From positions 1 to 64,000 of the forward strand of contig NZ_FNYV01000011.1 of assembly GCF_900109115.1 (NCBI RefSeq): a stretch of DNA of 64,000 bases. The letters are read 5' to 3'. A program made the position numbers and the translations under genes. Within the stretch, counting starts at the first letter, position 1. Each line of letters starts with the position of its first letter. Origin of the DNA: Micromonospora phaseoli (GTDB taxonomy: Bacteria > Actinomycetota > Actinomycetes > Mycobacteriales > Micromonosporaceae). Below the pieces are notes generated by a model. The model was given only the letters and a program-made list of their open reading frames with translations, was not told the origin of the DNA and did no database searches. Shown here piece after piece: positions 33,314-42,747 of the stretch.

Positions 33314-36300
33314 TCAGAGCACCGGGTTGGCGTCGGTGAGCAGCCCTTCGATCTCGGTGACCACCGCGGCCGGATGTTGGAACATCGGGTCGATCAGTCC
33401 CGCGCCCCGCCGGTCCAGCGCACCCCAGTTTCCGGCACTGTTGGTCGCCAGGAAGGCGACCGGGTGGATCAGCAGCGCCGGGTGCGCCGGTGCGACGATC
33501 ACCTGCCCGGTGCGGTCCACCACACCCTTGCGGCCGGCCAGGTCGACCACGGCCAGCCCCTCGTCGGTGAAGCCGTCGATGTAGCGACCGTCGGCGAGGG
33601 TGGTGTGGAAACCGTGGTAGCGGGTCGGCACCACGATCCGACCGGTACGGTCGACGGCGCCCCAGCCCTCCCGGCGGACCGTCGCCACGCCCTTACGGAA
33701 CGGCCGTACCTCGGCGAAGCCGGGCGGTACGGCCACCTCCCCGGCGGTGTCCACCGCCATCCAGCCACTCTCGTCCCGGACCACCCAGGCCAGGCCGTCG
33801 GAGAACGGGCGTGCCGCGAGGTAGGCCGGCTCGATCACGGTCTCGCCGGCCAGGTCGATCAACGACCAGCGGTCGGTCTGCGGCCCGCGTACCCAGGCCA
33901 GACCGTCGCGGAACGGCTGCGCCTCGGCGTACCGGGCCGGCACGACCATGTCGCCCTCGGCGTCCGCGTAACCCCACAGGCCCTGGCCGCCGTCGCGGGC
34001 GGGCACCGGGCTCCGGTCGCGCTCCAACACCTCGTCCCAGCTGCGCGGGTACGGCCCGAAGCCGGTCTCGGCGGCTTGGGCGGCGATCGCGTCCAGCCCG
34101 GTCCGGACCCGGTCCAGCAACTCGGCGTCGCCCTCGCCACGCAGATCGAGCGCGCGTTCGAAATGGTGGCAGGCCTCGATCAGCCGGCCCTGGTCGTAGC
34201 AGCAGCGGGCGGCGTGCTCGTGCAGAGCGGCCCGCAGTCGATCGGGCAGCTCGACCGAGTTGGCCTCCGCGAACAGCCGGTCGGCCTCCGCGAACTCGCC
34301 GCGCCAGCGCAGCACGTGGGCCAGCCGGGCCTGGGCCAGCGCGGTTCGCCGCAACTCTCCGGTCGCCTCGGCGTAGGTCAGCGCCATCCGACCGTCGGCC
34401 AGCGCGTCGTCGAGGTCGCCGAGCACCCGCGAGGCGACCGCGCGCAGGCTCAGCAGCCGGGCCCGGGACCGGTTGTCGAGGGCCGTGGCGAGCTTGTCGG
34501 TGAGCCGTTGCCGGGCGGTACGCAGTTCCTCCGGATCGTCTACGACTTCGCGCAGGGTGGCCGCGTCGAGTTGCCAACGGTAGTTCGCCAGCACCTGCTC
34601 CGGATCGGCCGGCGCCTCGGGTACCGGCTCAGCGTCGTCCGCCGGCTCGGCTGCCTGTTCACCGTCGGTCGGTTCTCCGGAGACGGGTGTCTCGGGGGGC
34701 GCGGTCTCGTCGGGTGGCGCGGAGCCGGGGAGCGGTGGGGCGGAGACCGGTAGGGCGGAGACCGGTTCGATGACGTCCTGGTCGGCCGGTGCTGCCGAGT
34801 CGGGCGGTGCCGCGACGGGCGGCCCGGAGACCGGCGCCGAGGGTGTGGCGGCGGGGGGTCCACTGACGGGTGCCGCCGCCGGAGCGGACGGTGCGGCGTC
34901 CGACGGTGCCCAGGCGGGCGGGGCGGTGGCCTGCTCGGGGTCGACTGTCGATACGGAGCGGGGGGCGGCGGGCGGTGCTCCGCCCGCCGCGGGCGACACC
35001 GGCTCGTCGAGGGCAGTCGGCAGTGCCCCGTCCCCGCCGGCCGGCGTCGACGCCGCCGTCTCGGGCGGTGGTGGCGGATCCGCCGGGACCGGTGCCGGTG
35101 CGCCGAACCATCCCGGTGCGCCCTCGGACGTTGGTTGGGCCGGTGCGGGCGCGACTGGCTCCGCCGGCGGCGGGACGTACCGGGTGGGCTTCTTGGCGAC
35201 CCGGGCGGCCGGCGCGTCGGGTTCGCTGCTGGTCCGGTCGGGCGTCGGACCGACCGGTGCCTGGTCGACGAGGTGTCGGGTGGGCCGCTCCGCCGATCCG
35301 GAGTCCCGCCCCGGGGTCGCCGGCGTGGCGGCGGGTGGCGCGGAGACGGGGCGGTGGCTGGGTGGCGCCGGGACGGGGCGGGATGTGGCTGGTGCGGCGA
35401 CGGGTGGCGCGGCGGCGACCGACGGCGCCGGGACCGGCGGCGGGGTGGCCACGACCGGTTGGTCGTGCAGTGGCGCGGGACGGACCTGGTGCTCCTGCAG
35501 CGGCGCCGGGCGGACCTCCTCGTGGTGCAACGGCGCCGGCCGTACCGTGTCCCCGGCCGGTCCCCGCTCCGCCGCGGCGACAGGCCGGTCGCGGTGCTGG
35601 CCGGGCAGGCCGGTCCGACCCTGGTCGGGGCGTCCGGTCGCGCGTCGGTCCGGTCCTGGAGAGGGAGCGTCGGTCCGGTCCCGGGCCGCCCCCGGGGCAG
35701 CGGACCAACCCTGGTGTGCTGCCGCCTCGTCGGGCTGGTGACGCTCCGGGGCGGGCGAGACCGGCCGGGCCCGCCCGGCGGCGGGCGAGACGGGTCGGTC
35801 GTGCTCCGGGGTGGGCGAGACGGGCCGGTCGGGAACGACCGACAGGTGACGTCGAGGTGGACCGTCGGGCGCGGGTGAGACGGGTCGCTCGGTGTCGGGC
35901 AACTGAGCCGCCGGCCGGTCGACGAATCGTTCCGGCCCGGGCGTCCCGGGCCCGCCGGTCGACCGCCGGTCGTCGCGCCACGGCCGGTCGGCACCCTGCT
36001 CAGGGGCGTCCGGACGCTGGTACTCGCGATGATCCCGGCCACTGCTCGGACGCACCGGTCCGGGCGCGGGCCAGGGGAGATCACCACGGGCCGGCGCGGC
36101 TTTCGCCTGCTGATCCAGCGACGGCTCGGGACGACCCCGCTCCGGCGACCAGTCGGGTCGGGACCCCTCGGCGGGTGTCGGGCGGACCGGCTCGTCGATG
36201 TAGCCGTCCGGGTACGGGGCGCCGTCCGGGTCTCCGACACCGAACTCGGTCCGGTAGCCGTCCACCACCGGGCCGTCGTCGAACGCCGGCTGTCCCGGAT

Positions 36301-37384
36301 GGCTGCTCCACTGGTAGCGGGAGCGTTGGGGGGAGTCCGTCGACGGTCGCCGATCAGCACCCTCCACCGACCGCCGTGCGGCGGACCGGCGGGCGTCGTC
36401 GCCCGGCTCCGGCACCCGACCGGCCTCCGGCCAACTGGCGTCCGGCCGCCCCGTCGAGGACACCGGCGTACCACGGCGGAACTGGTCCCGGTCGGTCGGT
36501 TCGGAACGACGTGGACGCTGGCCGTAGGGGTCGGGCTCGCGCCGGTCGGGCTCGCGCCGGTCGGGCTCGCGCCGGTCGGGCTCGCGCCGGTCGGGCTCGC
36601 GCCGGTCGGGCTCGCGCCGGTCGGGCTCGCGCCGGGCGTACCGGTCGGGGTCGCGGCGGTCGGGTTCGCGCCGGGCGTACCGGTCGCGCTGGTCGGGGTC
36701 GCGGCGCGGGTACCGGTCCGGGTCGCGCTGGTCGGGGTCGCGGCGGTCGGGTTCGCGTCGGGCGTACTGGTCGGGTTCGCGTCGATCGGGTTCGCGTCGG
36801 CCAGGGTCGCGGCGGTCGGCGTCGCGCCGGGCGTACCGGTCGGGGTCGCGCTGGTCGGGCTCGCGTCGGGCGTACCGATCCGGGTCGTGCTGGTCACGCC
36901 GGTCGGCATAGCGGTCCGGGTCGTGGCGGGGCGAGGGGCCCGAGCCCGCCCCCTGCGGCCCGAAGTCCGACCAGGTGACTCCGTCACGTCGGCGGTCGGG
37001 ATCGCCCTGCGGTGACCGTCGCCGGTCACGCCGGGCCTGCTCCGGCCGTGGCTCGGCAGCGGCCGACCGGTCAACCGGTCGAGCACCGTTGGGGCCGTCG
37101 GGACGGCGCGGCCCGGGTAGCTCCTGCCGGCCCGGTCGTCCGTCCGGTTCCTCGTCCCAGGACCGACCCACGTATGTCCCGTCGGGCCTGGTCGGGGCCA
37201 GCGGGGGTACCTCGGCCCGCCCGACGGCGCTCGCCCGGCCCCGGGCGGCCCGTGGCTGGCGGTCGACGCCGTCGTCGCCGGGATAGCGCTGACCCGGAAA
37301 CTGTGGCTGCCACTCGGCCGTCGGCTCGGCGACCCAGGACGGCTCGGCGGGATCGTGCCACCGGTCGGCGTAGCCTCGACTCAT
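33314..37384 (-). CDS. Disordered TPR/WG-repeat protein, 1356 aa
   Basis: A 1356-residue protein in three parts. Residues 1-300 are arginine/aspartate-rich, with long DPDRYARREPDRRDPDR repeats. Residues 300-900 are Pro/Ala/Ser-rich and probably disordered. Residues 930-1130 form TPR-like helices (LADGRMALTYAEATGELRRTALAQ, CYDQGRLIEACHHFERAL). The last ~230 residues are about five WG (KWG) beta repeats, such as WGYADAEGDMVVPARYAEAQPFRDGLA. WG repeats are thought to bind proteins or surfaces; no signal peptide or membrane segment was seen. The ATG at 37384 lacks a ribosome site and overlaps a small upstream frame. Function unknown. Confidence 0.82.
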   Translation of the reverse strand: MSRGYADRWHDPAEPSWVAEPTAEWQPQFPGQRYPGDDGVDRQPRAARGRASAVGRAEVPPLAPTRPDGTYVGRSWDEEPDGRPGRQELPGPRRPDGPNGARPVDRSAAAEPRPEQARRDRRRSPQGDPDRRRDGVTWSDFGPQGAGSGPSPRHDPDRYADRRDQHDPDRYARREPDQRDPDRYARRDADRRDPGRREPDRREPDQYARREPDRRDPDQRDPDRYPRRDPDQRDRYARREPDRRDPDRYARREPDRREPDRREPDRREPDRREPDRREPDRREPDPYGQRPRRSEPTDRDQFRRGTPVSSTGRPDASWPEAGRVPEPGDDARRSAARRSVEGADRRPSTDSPQRSRYQWSSHPGQPAFDDGPVVDGYRTEFGVGDPDGAPYPDGYIDEPVRPTPAEGSRPDWSPERGRPEPSLDQQAKAAPARGDLPWPAPGPVRPSSGRDHREYQRPDAPEQGADRPWRDDRRSTGGPGTPGPERFVDRPAAQLPDTERPVSPAPDGPPRRHLSVVPDRPVSPTPEHDRPVSPAAGRARPVSPAPERHQPDEAAAHQGWSAAPGAARDRTDAPSPGPDRRATGRPDQGRTGLPGQHRDRPVAAAERGPAGDTVRPAPLHHEEVRPAPLQEHQVRPAPLHDQPVVATPPPVPAPSVAAAPPVAAPATSRPVPAPPSHRPVSAPPAATPATPGRDSGSAERPTRHLVDQAPVGPTPDRTSSEPDAPAARVAKKPTRYVPPPAEPVAPAPAQPTSEGAPGWFGAPAPVPADPPPPPETAASTPAGGDGALPTALDEPVSPAAGGAPPAAPRSVSTVDPEQATAPPAWAPSDAAPSAPAAAPVSGPPAATPSAPVSGPPVAAPPDSAAPADQDVIEPVSALPVSAPPLPGSAPPDETAPPETPVSGEPTDGEQAAEPADDAEPVPEAPADPEQVLANYRWQLDAATLREVVDDPEELRTARQRLTDKLATALDNRSRARLLSLRAVASRVLGDLDDALADGRMALTYAEATGELRRTALAQARLAHVLRWRGEFAEADRLFAEANSVELPDRLRAALHEHAARCCYDQGRLIEACHHFERALDLRGEGDAELLDRVRTGLDAIAAQAAETGFGPYPRSWDEVLERDRSPVPARDGGQGLWGYADAEGDMVVPARYAEAQPFRDGLAWVRGPQTDRWSLIDLAGETVIEPAYLAARPFSDGLAWVVRDESGWMAVDTAGEVAVPPGFAEVRPFRKGVATVRREGWGAVDRTGRIVVPTRYHGFHTTLADGRYIDGFTDEGLAVVDLAGRKGVVDRTGQVIVAPAHPALLIHPVAFLATNSAGNWGALDRRGAGLIDPMFQHPAAVVTEIEGLLTDANPVL
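36531..36905 (-). repeat. 15-nt coding minisatellite in WG protein
   Basis: At least six near-exact 15-nt units (tcgggctcgcgccgg) lie at 36531-36635. Degraded units with gggtcgcg/gggttcgcg variants continue to about 36905. They encode the RREPD and YARREPDRRDPD repeats. Confidence 0.85.
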
Positions 37385-37572
37385 CCGGCGGACCCGTCGC
37401 TGCCGCCGGGACGTCGCCGGGAGGCGGCGCCGGCCGCGACACGAGGATCCAGGACCGGCCCGGCCGACCCGACGGGACGGCGCCACCGGGCCCCGGCCGT
37501 GGCAGCGCCCCGAGCCAGGGTCCGTTCGCTCACGGCCGCGCCCCGATTGTCGGCTCGCGTCCGCTCGCTCAC
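37381..37572 (-). CDS. Possible small leader ORF, 63 aa
   Basis: The GTG at 37572 follows GAGGTG (8-nt spacing) and opens a 63-codon frame. It ends in an ATGA overlap with the WG-protein start at 37384. The WG gene has no ribosome site of its own, so coupling would explain its expression. The product is basic, low-complexity and repeats the motif VSERT; no homology was recognised. It could instead be a coincidence of high GC content. Confidence 0.35.
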   Translation of the reverse strand: MSERTRADNRGAAVSERTLARGAATAGARWRRPVGSAGPVLDPRVAAGAASRRRPGGSDGSAG

Positions 37573-37809
37573 AGCGATGTCACCTCGTCGGAAATGGTCG
37601 CGCTGGGCACCCCGGGGCCGGCAAAGTCGCTCGTCCGGGCACCGAATGGCTGCGCATGGAGGGTAGCGGCGCGGGCTTGGTCACCGCCACTGCGGCACCC
37701 TCGTCGACCCAAACATTATCCTACTGATCCGGACATTTAGGTCTTTGGCTGAATCGTGCTTCCGACGATACTGCACCCACCGTCAGCCAACCGTCGCCGC
37801 AACGACCCG
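37573..37809. other. Intergenic region upstream of the WG gene
   Basis: No gene was seen in this gap. Positions 37700-37760 are unusually AT-rich for the region and contain minus-strand TAGGAT/ATAATG boxes, so the WG-protein promoter is probably here. Confidence 0.35.
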
Positions 37810-37872
37810 GCCCCTGGATCCTGGTACGTAACCGCCCCCTTCAAGGGCCGGCGCGTACCAGGATCCAGGGGC
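37810..37872. terminator. Long palindrome downstream of DUF3043 gene
   Basis: A perfect 19-bp stem (gcccctggatcctggtacg at 37810-37828 and its complement at 37854-37872) has a 25-nt loop that contains a further small hairpin. It lies 21 nt past the DUF3043 stop on the minus strand. Confidence 0.7.
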
Positions 37873-37892
37873 GGCGGGGCGCGGAGGTGCGG

Positions 37893-38495
37893 TCAGATCT
37901 TGTCGCCGATGGCGACCCGGGGCGCCGGGGTGCGCAGCTTGCGGAAGGTGATCGACCGCATGATCGCGTAGACGTAGAGCGACCCCATGCGCTGGGTGGA
38001 GTTCGGGAAGCGCTCCCGGACCAGCTTCTTGATCTTGCGTGAGATGAGCACGGAGTCGATCACCACGCCGATGGCCAGCGCACCCCAGAGCAGGTTGGAG
38101 GCGAGCCGGATCACCGGCGGCATCGCCTGGTTCGACCCGATCAGCACCACCAGGGCGCCGCCGAAGAACCAGGTGCCGACCGTACGCCGGGAGTCGACCA
38201 CGTTGCGCGCCAGCAGCCGCTCCGGACCCCGGTCGCGGGGCCCACCCTCACGCCGGAACTCCGCGGCCGCCTCGGCGCGCCGTTGCCGGCGTACCGCCTT
38301 GGCCTCTTCCTTGCTCAGCGCCTTGACGGCGCCGGCCGGGCGGCGGCCGGTGGCGGGGCGCTTGGGCGTCTCCCGCCCCTTGCTCGGGGTGTAGCCACGG
38401 GAACGGGCGGCCTCGGCCTCCTCCTCCGCCGGGGTCAGCGGCTCGGTGGCAGGCTCGGCGAGGTCAGCGGACTTGCGGCGAAACAGCGACGGCAC
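37893..38495 (-). CDS. DUF3043 membrane protein
   Basis: A 200-residue protein of DUF3043, an actinobacterial family of unknown function. A basic cytoplasmic half (residues 1-105, with charged KEEAKAVRRQRRAEAAAEFR) is followed by two membrane segments (TVGTWFFGGALVVLIGS and LLWGALAIGVVIDSVL). The C-terminus is basic. The GTG at 38495 is supported by a TACCCT box 6 nt upstream. Confidence 0.85.
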   Translation of the reverse strand: MPSLFRRKSADLAEPATEPLTPAEEEAEAARSRGYTPSKGRETPKRPATGRRPAGAVKALSKEEAKAVRRQRRAEAAAEFRREGGPRDRGPERLLARNVVDSRRTVGTWFFGGALVVLIGSNQAMPPVIRLASNLLWGALAIGVVIDSVLISRKIKKLVRERFPNSTQRMGSLYVYAIMRSITFRKLRTPAPRVAIGDKI

Positions 38496-38501
38496 GCGGC
38501 A

Positions 38502-38507
38502 AGGGTA
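38502..38507 (-). promoter_or_regulatory. -10 box for leaderless DUF3043 gene
   Basis: On the minus strand TACCCT ends 6 nt before the GTG at 38495. Confidence 0.4.
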
Positions 38508-38585
38508 GCCAACGCCCGGCGTCCGGTGCACATCGCGGGTGCACCGGACGCGAGCGGCCCGGCGGCGCCGGGTACGCGGCCGGAA

Positions 38586-39941
38586 CTACGGCCGCTCGAC
38601 GTGCGCGCCGAGGTCGGCGAGCTTGGCCTCGAAGTCCTCGTAGCCCCGGTTGATCAGGTCGACGCCGTACACCCGGGAGGTCCCCTCGGCCGCCAGCGCG
38701 GCGATCAGGTGGCTGAAGCCGGCCCGCAGGTCGGGAATGACCAGATCGGCGGCGTGCAGCTTGCTCGGCCCGGCGATCACGGCCGAGTGCTTGAAGTTGC
38801 GCCGGCCGAAGCGGCACGGGGTACCGCCCAGGCAGTCCCGGTAGACCTGGATGTTCGCGCCCATCGTGTTCAGCGCCTCGGTGTAGCCCAGCCGCTGCTC
38901 GTAGACCGTCTCGTGGACGATCGACAGGCCGCGCGCCTGGGTCAGCGCCACCACCAGCGGCTGCTGCCAGTCGGTCATGAAGCCCGGGTGCACGTCGGTC
39001 TCCAGCGCGGTGGCCTGGAGCTCGCCGCCCGGGTGCCAGAAGCGGATGCCACCCTCCTGGCCCGGGTTCCCCAGCCGGGGCGGCCGGGTGTCGGTCACCT
39101 CGTACTCGCCGCCGACCGAACGGAAGACGTTGAGGAAGGTCATCATGTCGGCCTGCTCGGCGCCGAGCACCTCGACGTGGCCACGGGTGGCCAGCGCCGC
39201 CGCGGCCCAGCTCGCCGCCTCGATCCGGTCCGGGATCGGCCGGTGGTGGTAGCCGTGCAGCTTCGGCACACCCTGGATCTCGATCACCCGGTCGGTGTGC
39301 ACCTTGATGATCGCGCCCATCTTCTGCAGGATGCAGATCAGGTCGATGATCTCCGGCTCCACGGCGGCGTTGCGCAGCTCGGTGACACCCTCGGCCATGA
39401 CCGCGGTGAGCAGCACCTGCTCCGTCGCGCCCACACTCGGGTAGGGCAGCGCGAACTTGGTGCCGTGCAGACCGTTCGGCGCGGAGAGGTGCAGCCCCTC
39501 GGGGGTCTTGTCGATCGTGGCGCCGAACTCCCGCAGCGCCTGCAGATGGAAGTCGATCGGCCGCGGCCCGATGTGGCAGCCGCCCAGGTCCGGGATGAAG
39601 GCGTGCCCGAGGCGGTGCAGCAGCGGCCCGCAGAACAGGATCGGGATCCGGCTGGAGCCGGCGTGCACGTTGATCTGGTCGGTGCTGGCGCTCTCCACGT
39701 TCGCCGGGTCGAAGACGAGTTCGCCGTCCTCCTCGCCGTCGGTGACCTTCACGCCGTGCAGTCCGAGCAGGCCCCGGACCACCTCCACATCACGGATCCT
39801 CGGTACGTCGAACAGGCGGCTCGGGCTGTCGCCGAGCAACGCGGCGACCATCGCCTTGGAAACCAGGTTCTTCGCGCCGCGCACCCGGATCCGCCCTTGC
39901 AGCGGGGTGCCTCCGTGTACGACCAGGACGTCGTCGGTCAA
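38586..39941 (-). CDS. murA: UDP-N-acetylglucosamine 1-carboxyvinyltransferase
   Basis: A 451-residue enzyme for the first committed step of peptidoglycan synthesis. RVRGAKNLVSKAMVAALL holds the conserved Lys. The fosfomycin-target cysteine is present in DLGGCHIGPRPID. The catalytic region RRNFKHSAVIAG/DLRAGFSHLIAALAAEG is near the end. The unusual TTG at 39941 was chosen because GGAGG (minus strand, 39947-39951) sits 5 nt upstream. A longer GTG start at 39989 would add 16 residues with no family counterpart. The gene is single, between the DUF3043 and nadA genes. Confidence 0.9.
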   Translation of the reverse strand: MTDDVLVVHGGTPLQGRIRVRGAKNLVSKAMVAALLGDSPSRLFDVPRIRDVEVVRGLLGLHGVKVTDGEEDGELVFDPANVESASTDQINVHAGSSRIPILFCGPLLHRLGHAFIPDLGGCHIGPRPIDFHLQALREFGATIDKTPEGLHLSAPNGLHGTKFALPYPSVGATEQVLLTAVMAEGVTELRNAAVEPEIIDLICILQKMGAIIKVHTDRVIEIQGVPKLHGYHHRPIPDRIEAASWAAAALATRGHVEVLGAEQADMMTFLNVFRSVGGEYEVTDTRPPRLGNPGQEGGIRFWHPGGELQATALETDVHPGFMTDWQQPLVVALTQARGLSIVHETVYEQRLGYTEALNTMGANIQVYRDCLGGTPCRFGRRNFKHSAVIAGPSKLHAADLVIPDLRAGFSHLIAALAAEGTSRVYGVDLINRGYEDFEAKLADLGAHVERP

Positions 39942-39946
39942 CGCAA

Positions 39947-39951
39947 CCTCC
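39947..39951 (-). promoter_or_regulatory. Shine-Dalgarno deciding murA TTG start
   Basis: GGAGG on the minus strand lies 5 nt before TTG at 39941, the strongest ribosome site in the region. Confidence 0.6.
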
Positions 39952-40168
39952 AGCGCGTGCGTGCTGCCGTTTCGATGGGGGGACACCACCGGTCGCTACC
40001 CGGGGCGCGGTAGCGGCCAAACTCCCGCGCCCGCGTTTGTCGTCGCCCGGCAGCATAGCCCTCCGTGATGAGAATGGATCCGGTCACACCGCCGTGGAGG
40101 GCATTTATCGGTGATCCGGCACTTTTGTGTACCACTGGCACTACCGAGGGTGATTGCCCTTCCGGTGC

Positions 40169-41353
40169 TCAGGCACCGGGTAGCGCGAGCATCTGGTCCA
40201 GCGCCACCCGGGCGTGGTGGGCGGTGTCGGCGTCGACCGTGATCCGGTTGGCCACCCGACCCGCGACCAACTCCTCCAGCGCCCACACCAGGTGCGGAAG
40301 GTCGATCCGATTCATCGTCGAGCAGTAGCAGACCGCCCGGTCCAGGAACATGATCTGCTTGTCGGGGTGGGCCAGGGCGAGCCGGCGGACCAGGTTCAGC
40401 TCGGTGCCCACCGCCCACGCCGAGCCGGCGGGCGCCGCGTCGATGGTGCGGATGATGTACTCCGTCGAGCCCACCAGGTCGGCCGCGTTGACCACCTCGT
40501 GCCGGCACTCGGGGTGCACCAGCACGTTGACCCCGGGTACCCGCGAGCGGACGTCGTTGACGCTGTCCAGCGTGAACCGGCCGTGCACCGAGCAGTGACC
40601 GCGCCAGAGGATCATCCGCGCGTCGCGCAGCTGCTCCGGCGTCAGCCCGCCGCCCGGCTTGTGCGGGTCGTAGAGCACGCAGTCGTCCAGGGAGAAGCCC
40701 ATCTCCAGCACCGCGGTGTTGCGGCCCAGGTGCTGGTCGGGCAGGAAGAGCACCTTCTCACCCTGCTGGTACGCCCACTCCAGGGCCCGCTTCGCGTTCG
40801 ACGAGGTGCACACCACACCGCCGTTGCGCCCGACGAAACCCTTGATGTCCGCCGAGGAGTTCATGTAGGTCACCGGGACGGTCCGCTCCGCGACGCCCAG
40901 CTCGGTGAGCACGTCCCAGGCGTTCTCCACCTGCGGCAGCGCCGCCATGTCCGCCATCGAGCAGCCGGCCGCCAGGTCCGGCAGGATCACCTGCTGGGTG
41001 TCGGAGGTGAGGATGTCGGCGCTCTCGGCCATGAAGTGCACGCCGCAGAAGACGATGTACTCCGCGTCCGGTCGGGCGGCGGCCTCCCGGGCCAGCTTGA
41101 ACGAGTCGCCGGTCACGTCGGCGAACTGGATCACCTCGTCGCGCTGGTAGTGGTGGCCCAGCACGAAGACCTTCTCGCCCAGCGCGGCCTTGGCCGCCGC
41201 CGCGCGGGCCACCAGGTCGGGGTCGCTCGGTGCCGGCAGGTCACCCGGACACTCCACGCCACGTTCGGTGGCAGGGTCGCTGCCGCGGCCGAGAAGCAGC
41301 AGCGCAGTGGCGGTGTTGGAGGGTTCAACCCAGGTCGACGTCACGCCCTCCAT
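40169..41353 (-). CDS. nadA: Quinolinate synthase A
   Basis: A 394-residue [4Fe-4S] enzyme that condenses iminoaspartate and dihydroxyacetone phosphate to quinolinate for NAD. The family motifs GHHYQRDEVIQFADVTGDS, CGVHFMAESADIL, AGCSMADMA and HPECRHEV are visible. The C-terminal cysteine-rich stretch DRAVCYCSTMNRIDLPHL provides a cluster ligand. nadB and nadC are not in the window. The ATG at 41353 was chosen; the frame upstream is non-conserved. It is divergent from the glycerate kinase gene. Confidence 0.93.
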   Translation of the reverse strand: MEGVTSTWVEPSNTATALLLLGRGSDPATERGVECPGDLPAPSDPDLVARAAAAKAALGEKVFVLGHHYQRDEVIQFADVTGDSFKLAREAAARPDAEYIVFCGVHFMAESADILTSDTQQVILPDLAAGCSMADMAALPQVENAWDVLTELGVAERTVPVTYMNSSADIKGFVGRNGGVVCTSSNAKRALEWAYQQGEKVLFLPDQHLGRNTAVLEMGFSLDDCVLYDPHKPGGGLTPEQLRDARMILWRGHCSVHGRFTLDSVNDVRSRVPGVNVLVHPECRHEVVNAADLVGSTEYIIRTIDAAPAGSAWAVGTELNLVRRLALAHPDKQIMFLDRAVCYCSTMNRIDLPHLVWALEELVAGRVANRITVDADTAHHARVALDQMLALPGA

Positions 41354-41412
41354 GGTCCCACAGCGTGACCGGCGCGCCGTCCCCGTCGGTGTGGGCTGCC
41401 ACACTGCCAGAC

Positions 41413-42552
41413 ATGCGCGTACTGCTCTGCCCGGACAAGTTCGCCGGCACGCTGCCGGCCCCGCAGGTGGCCGCCGCGGTGGCCGACGGCTGGCGGGAGG
41501 TGGCACCCGGCGACGACCTGCTGGTCAGGCCACTGGCCGACGGGGGACCGGGGTTTCTCGACGTGCTCGCCGAGGCGCTGCCCGGCCGGCGGGTGCCGGT
41601 GTCGACGGTCGATCCGCTGGGGCGCCCGACGTCCGGTGAGATCCTGCTCACCGACGGCGGCGCGACCGCGTGGCTGGAGAGCGCCCAGGCGTGCGGGCTG
41701 CACCTGCTCGACGCCGCCGAGCGCGACCCGAAGGCCGTCACGTCGTACGGGCTGGGCCTGCTGATCGCTGCCGCGGTCGAGACCGGCGCCCGTACGGTGG
41801 TCGTCGGTCTGGGCGGTTCGGCCACCAACGACGGCGGCGCGGGCATGCTCACCGCGCTGGGCGCGGTCCCGCTGGACGAGACCGGCTCCGCCCTGCCGTA
41901 CGGCGGCGCGGCGCTGGTGGCGGTGGCCACGCTCGACGGCGCACCCCGGCTGCGCGAGGTGCGGCTGATCGCCGCCACCGACGTCGACAACCCGCTGCTC
42001 GGGCTGCACGGGGCGAGCAACGTCTTCGGGCCGCAGAAGGGCGCCGACCGGGCCGACGTGCTGCTGCTCGACGGCGCGCTGCAACGCTGGGCCGAGGTGC
42101 TGGAGCGTGACCTGCCCGGCTGCCCCACCGGGCTGGGCGCGCTGCCCGGCGGTGGCGCGGCCGGCGGCATCGGCGCGGCGCTGCTGGCCCTCGGCGGTCG
42201 GTGCGAGTCGGGCATCGGGCTGGTCAGCCGGGCCGTCGGGCTGGACACCGCGCTCGACGGGGTCGACCTGGTGGTCACCGGGGAGGGCAAGTTCGACCAC
42301 CAGTCGCTGCGCGGCAAGGTGGTCGCCGGAGTGGCCGGCGCCGCCCGTGACCGAGGCGTACCCTGCGTCGTGCTCGCCGGCCAGGTGAGCACTGGCCGGC
42401 GCGAGGCGGCCTCGGTTGGGGTGACCGACGCGTACAGCCTGGTGGAGCACTTCGGCGGTGAGGAGCGCGGCGGGCTGACTGCCGCGCTGGACCGCCCGGC
42501 GGAGGGACTGCGGGCGCTCGGCGCCCGACTGGCCCGGCAGTGGAGCCGCTGA
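41413..42552 (+). CDS. Glycerate kinase, type 1
   Basis: A 379-residue kinase that phosphorylates glycerate. It has the GlxK-type start MRVLLCPDKFAGTLPAPQVAAA, then PLADGGPGFLDVL, VVGLGGSATNDGGAGML and a C-terminal VTGEGKFDHQSLRGKV motif for nucleotide binding. Whether it makes 2- or 3-phosphoglycerate is not decided by sequence. A CACACT box ends 6 nt before the ATG. It is divergent from nadA, with 59 nt between the start codons. Confidence 0.9.
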   Translation: MRVLLCPDKFAGTLPAPQVAAAVADGWREVAPGDDLLVRPLADGGPGFLDVLAEALPGRRVPVSTVDPLGRPTSGEILLTDGGATAWLESAQACGLHLLDAAERDPKAVTSYGLGLLIAAAVETGARTVVVGLGGSATNDGGAGMLTALGAVPLDETGSALPYGGAALVAVATLDGAPRLREVRLIAATDVDNPLLGLHGASNVFGPQKGADRADVLLLDGALQRWAEVLERDLPGCPTGLGALPGGGAAGGIGAALLALGGRCESGIGLVSRAVGLDTALDGVDLVVTGEGKFDHQSLRGKVVAGVAGAARDRGVPCVVLAGQVSTGRREAASVGVTDAYSLVEHFGGEERGGLTAALDRPAEGLRALGARLARQWSR

Positions 42553-42653
42553 CGCCGATCGCGTGTCGCTCCCGGCCGCCCGGGTATCAGGTGTCGGGGC
42601 GGGGCCGCTGGAGTGGCTGGTCACGCCGCCGGGCCGTCGGCGCTCCGGCGGCC

Positions 42654-42659
42654 TACAAT
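42654..42659 (+). promoter_or_regulatory. Candidate erpA -10 box
   Basis: TACAAT at 42654-42659 gives a leader of about 80 nt to the erpA GTG. No matching -35 hexamer was seen. Confidence 0.4.
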
Positions 42660-42747
42660 CAGGTACTGGACCACTGTGGGAATCACCGACCGGCTGCTGA
42701 GGTTGGCCAGGGGAGACCACACCGAACGCGCGCAGGGAGAATTCCAC

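Noticed and set aside
34870..36978. Long + strand frames opposite the WG-repeat gene
   Set aside because: They mirror the repeat-rich minus-strand gene and show no recognisable domain or ribosome site.
41653..42552. Secondary metabolite or mobile island
   Set aside because: No integrase, transposase, PKS/NRPS or phage gene was found anywhere in the window; gene content is housekeeping.
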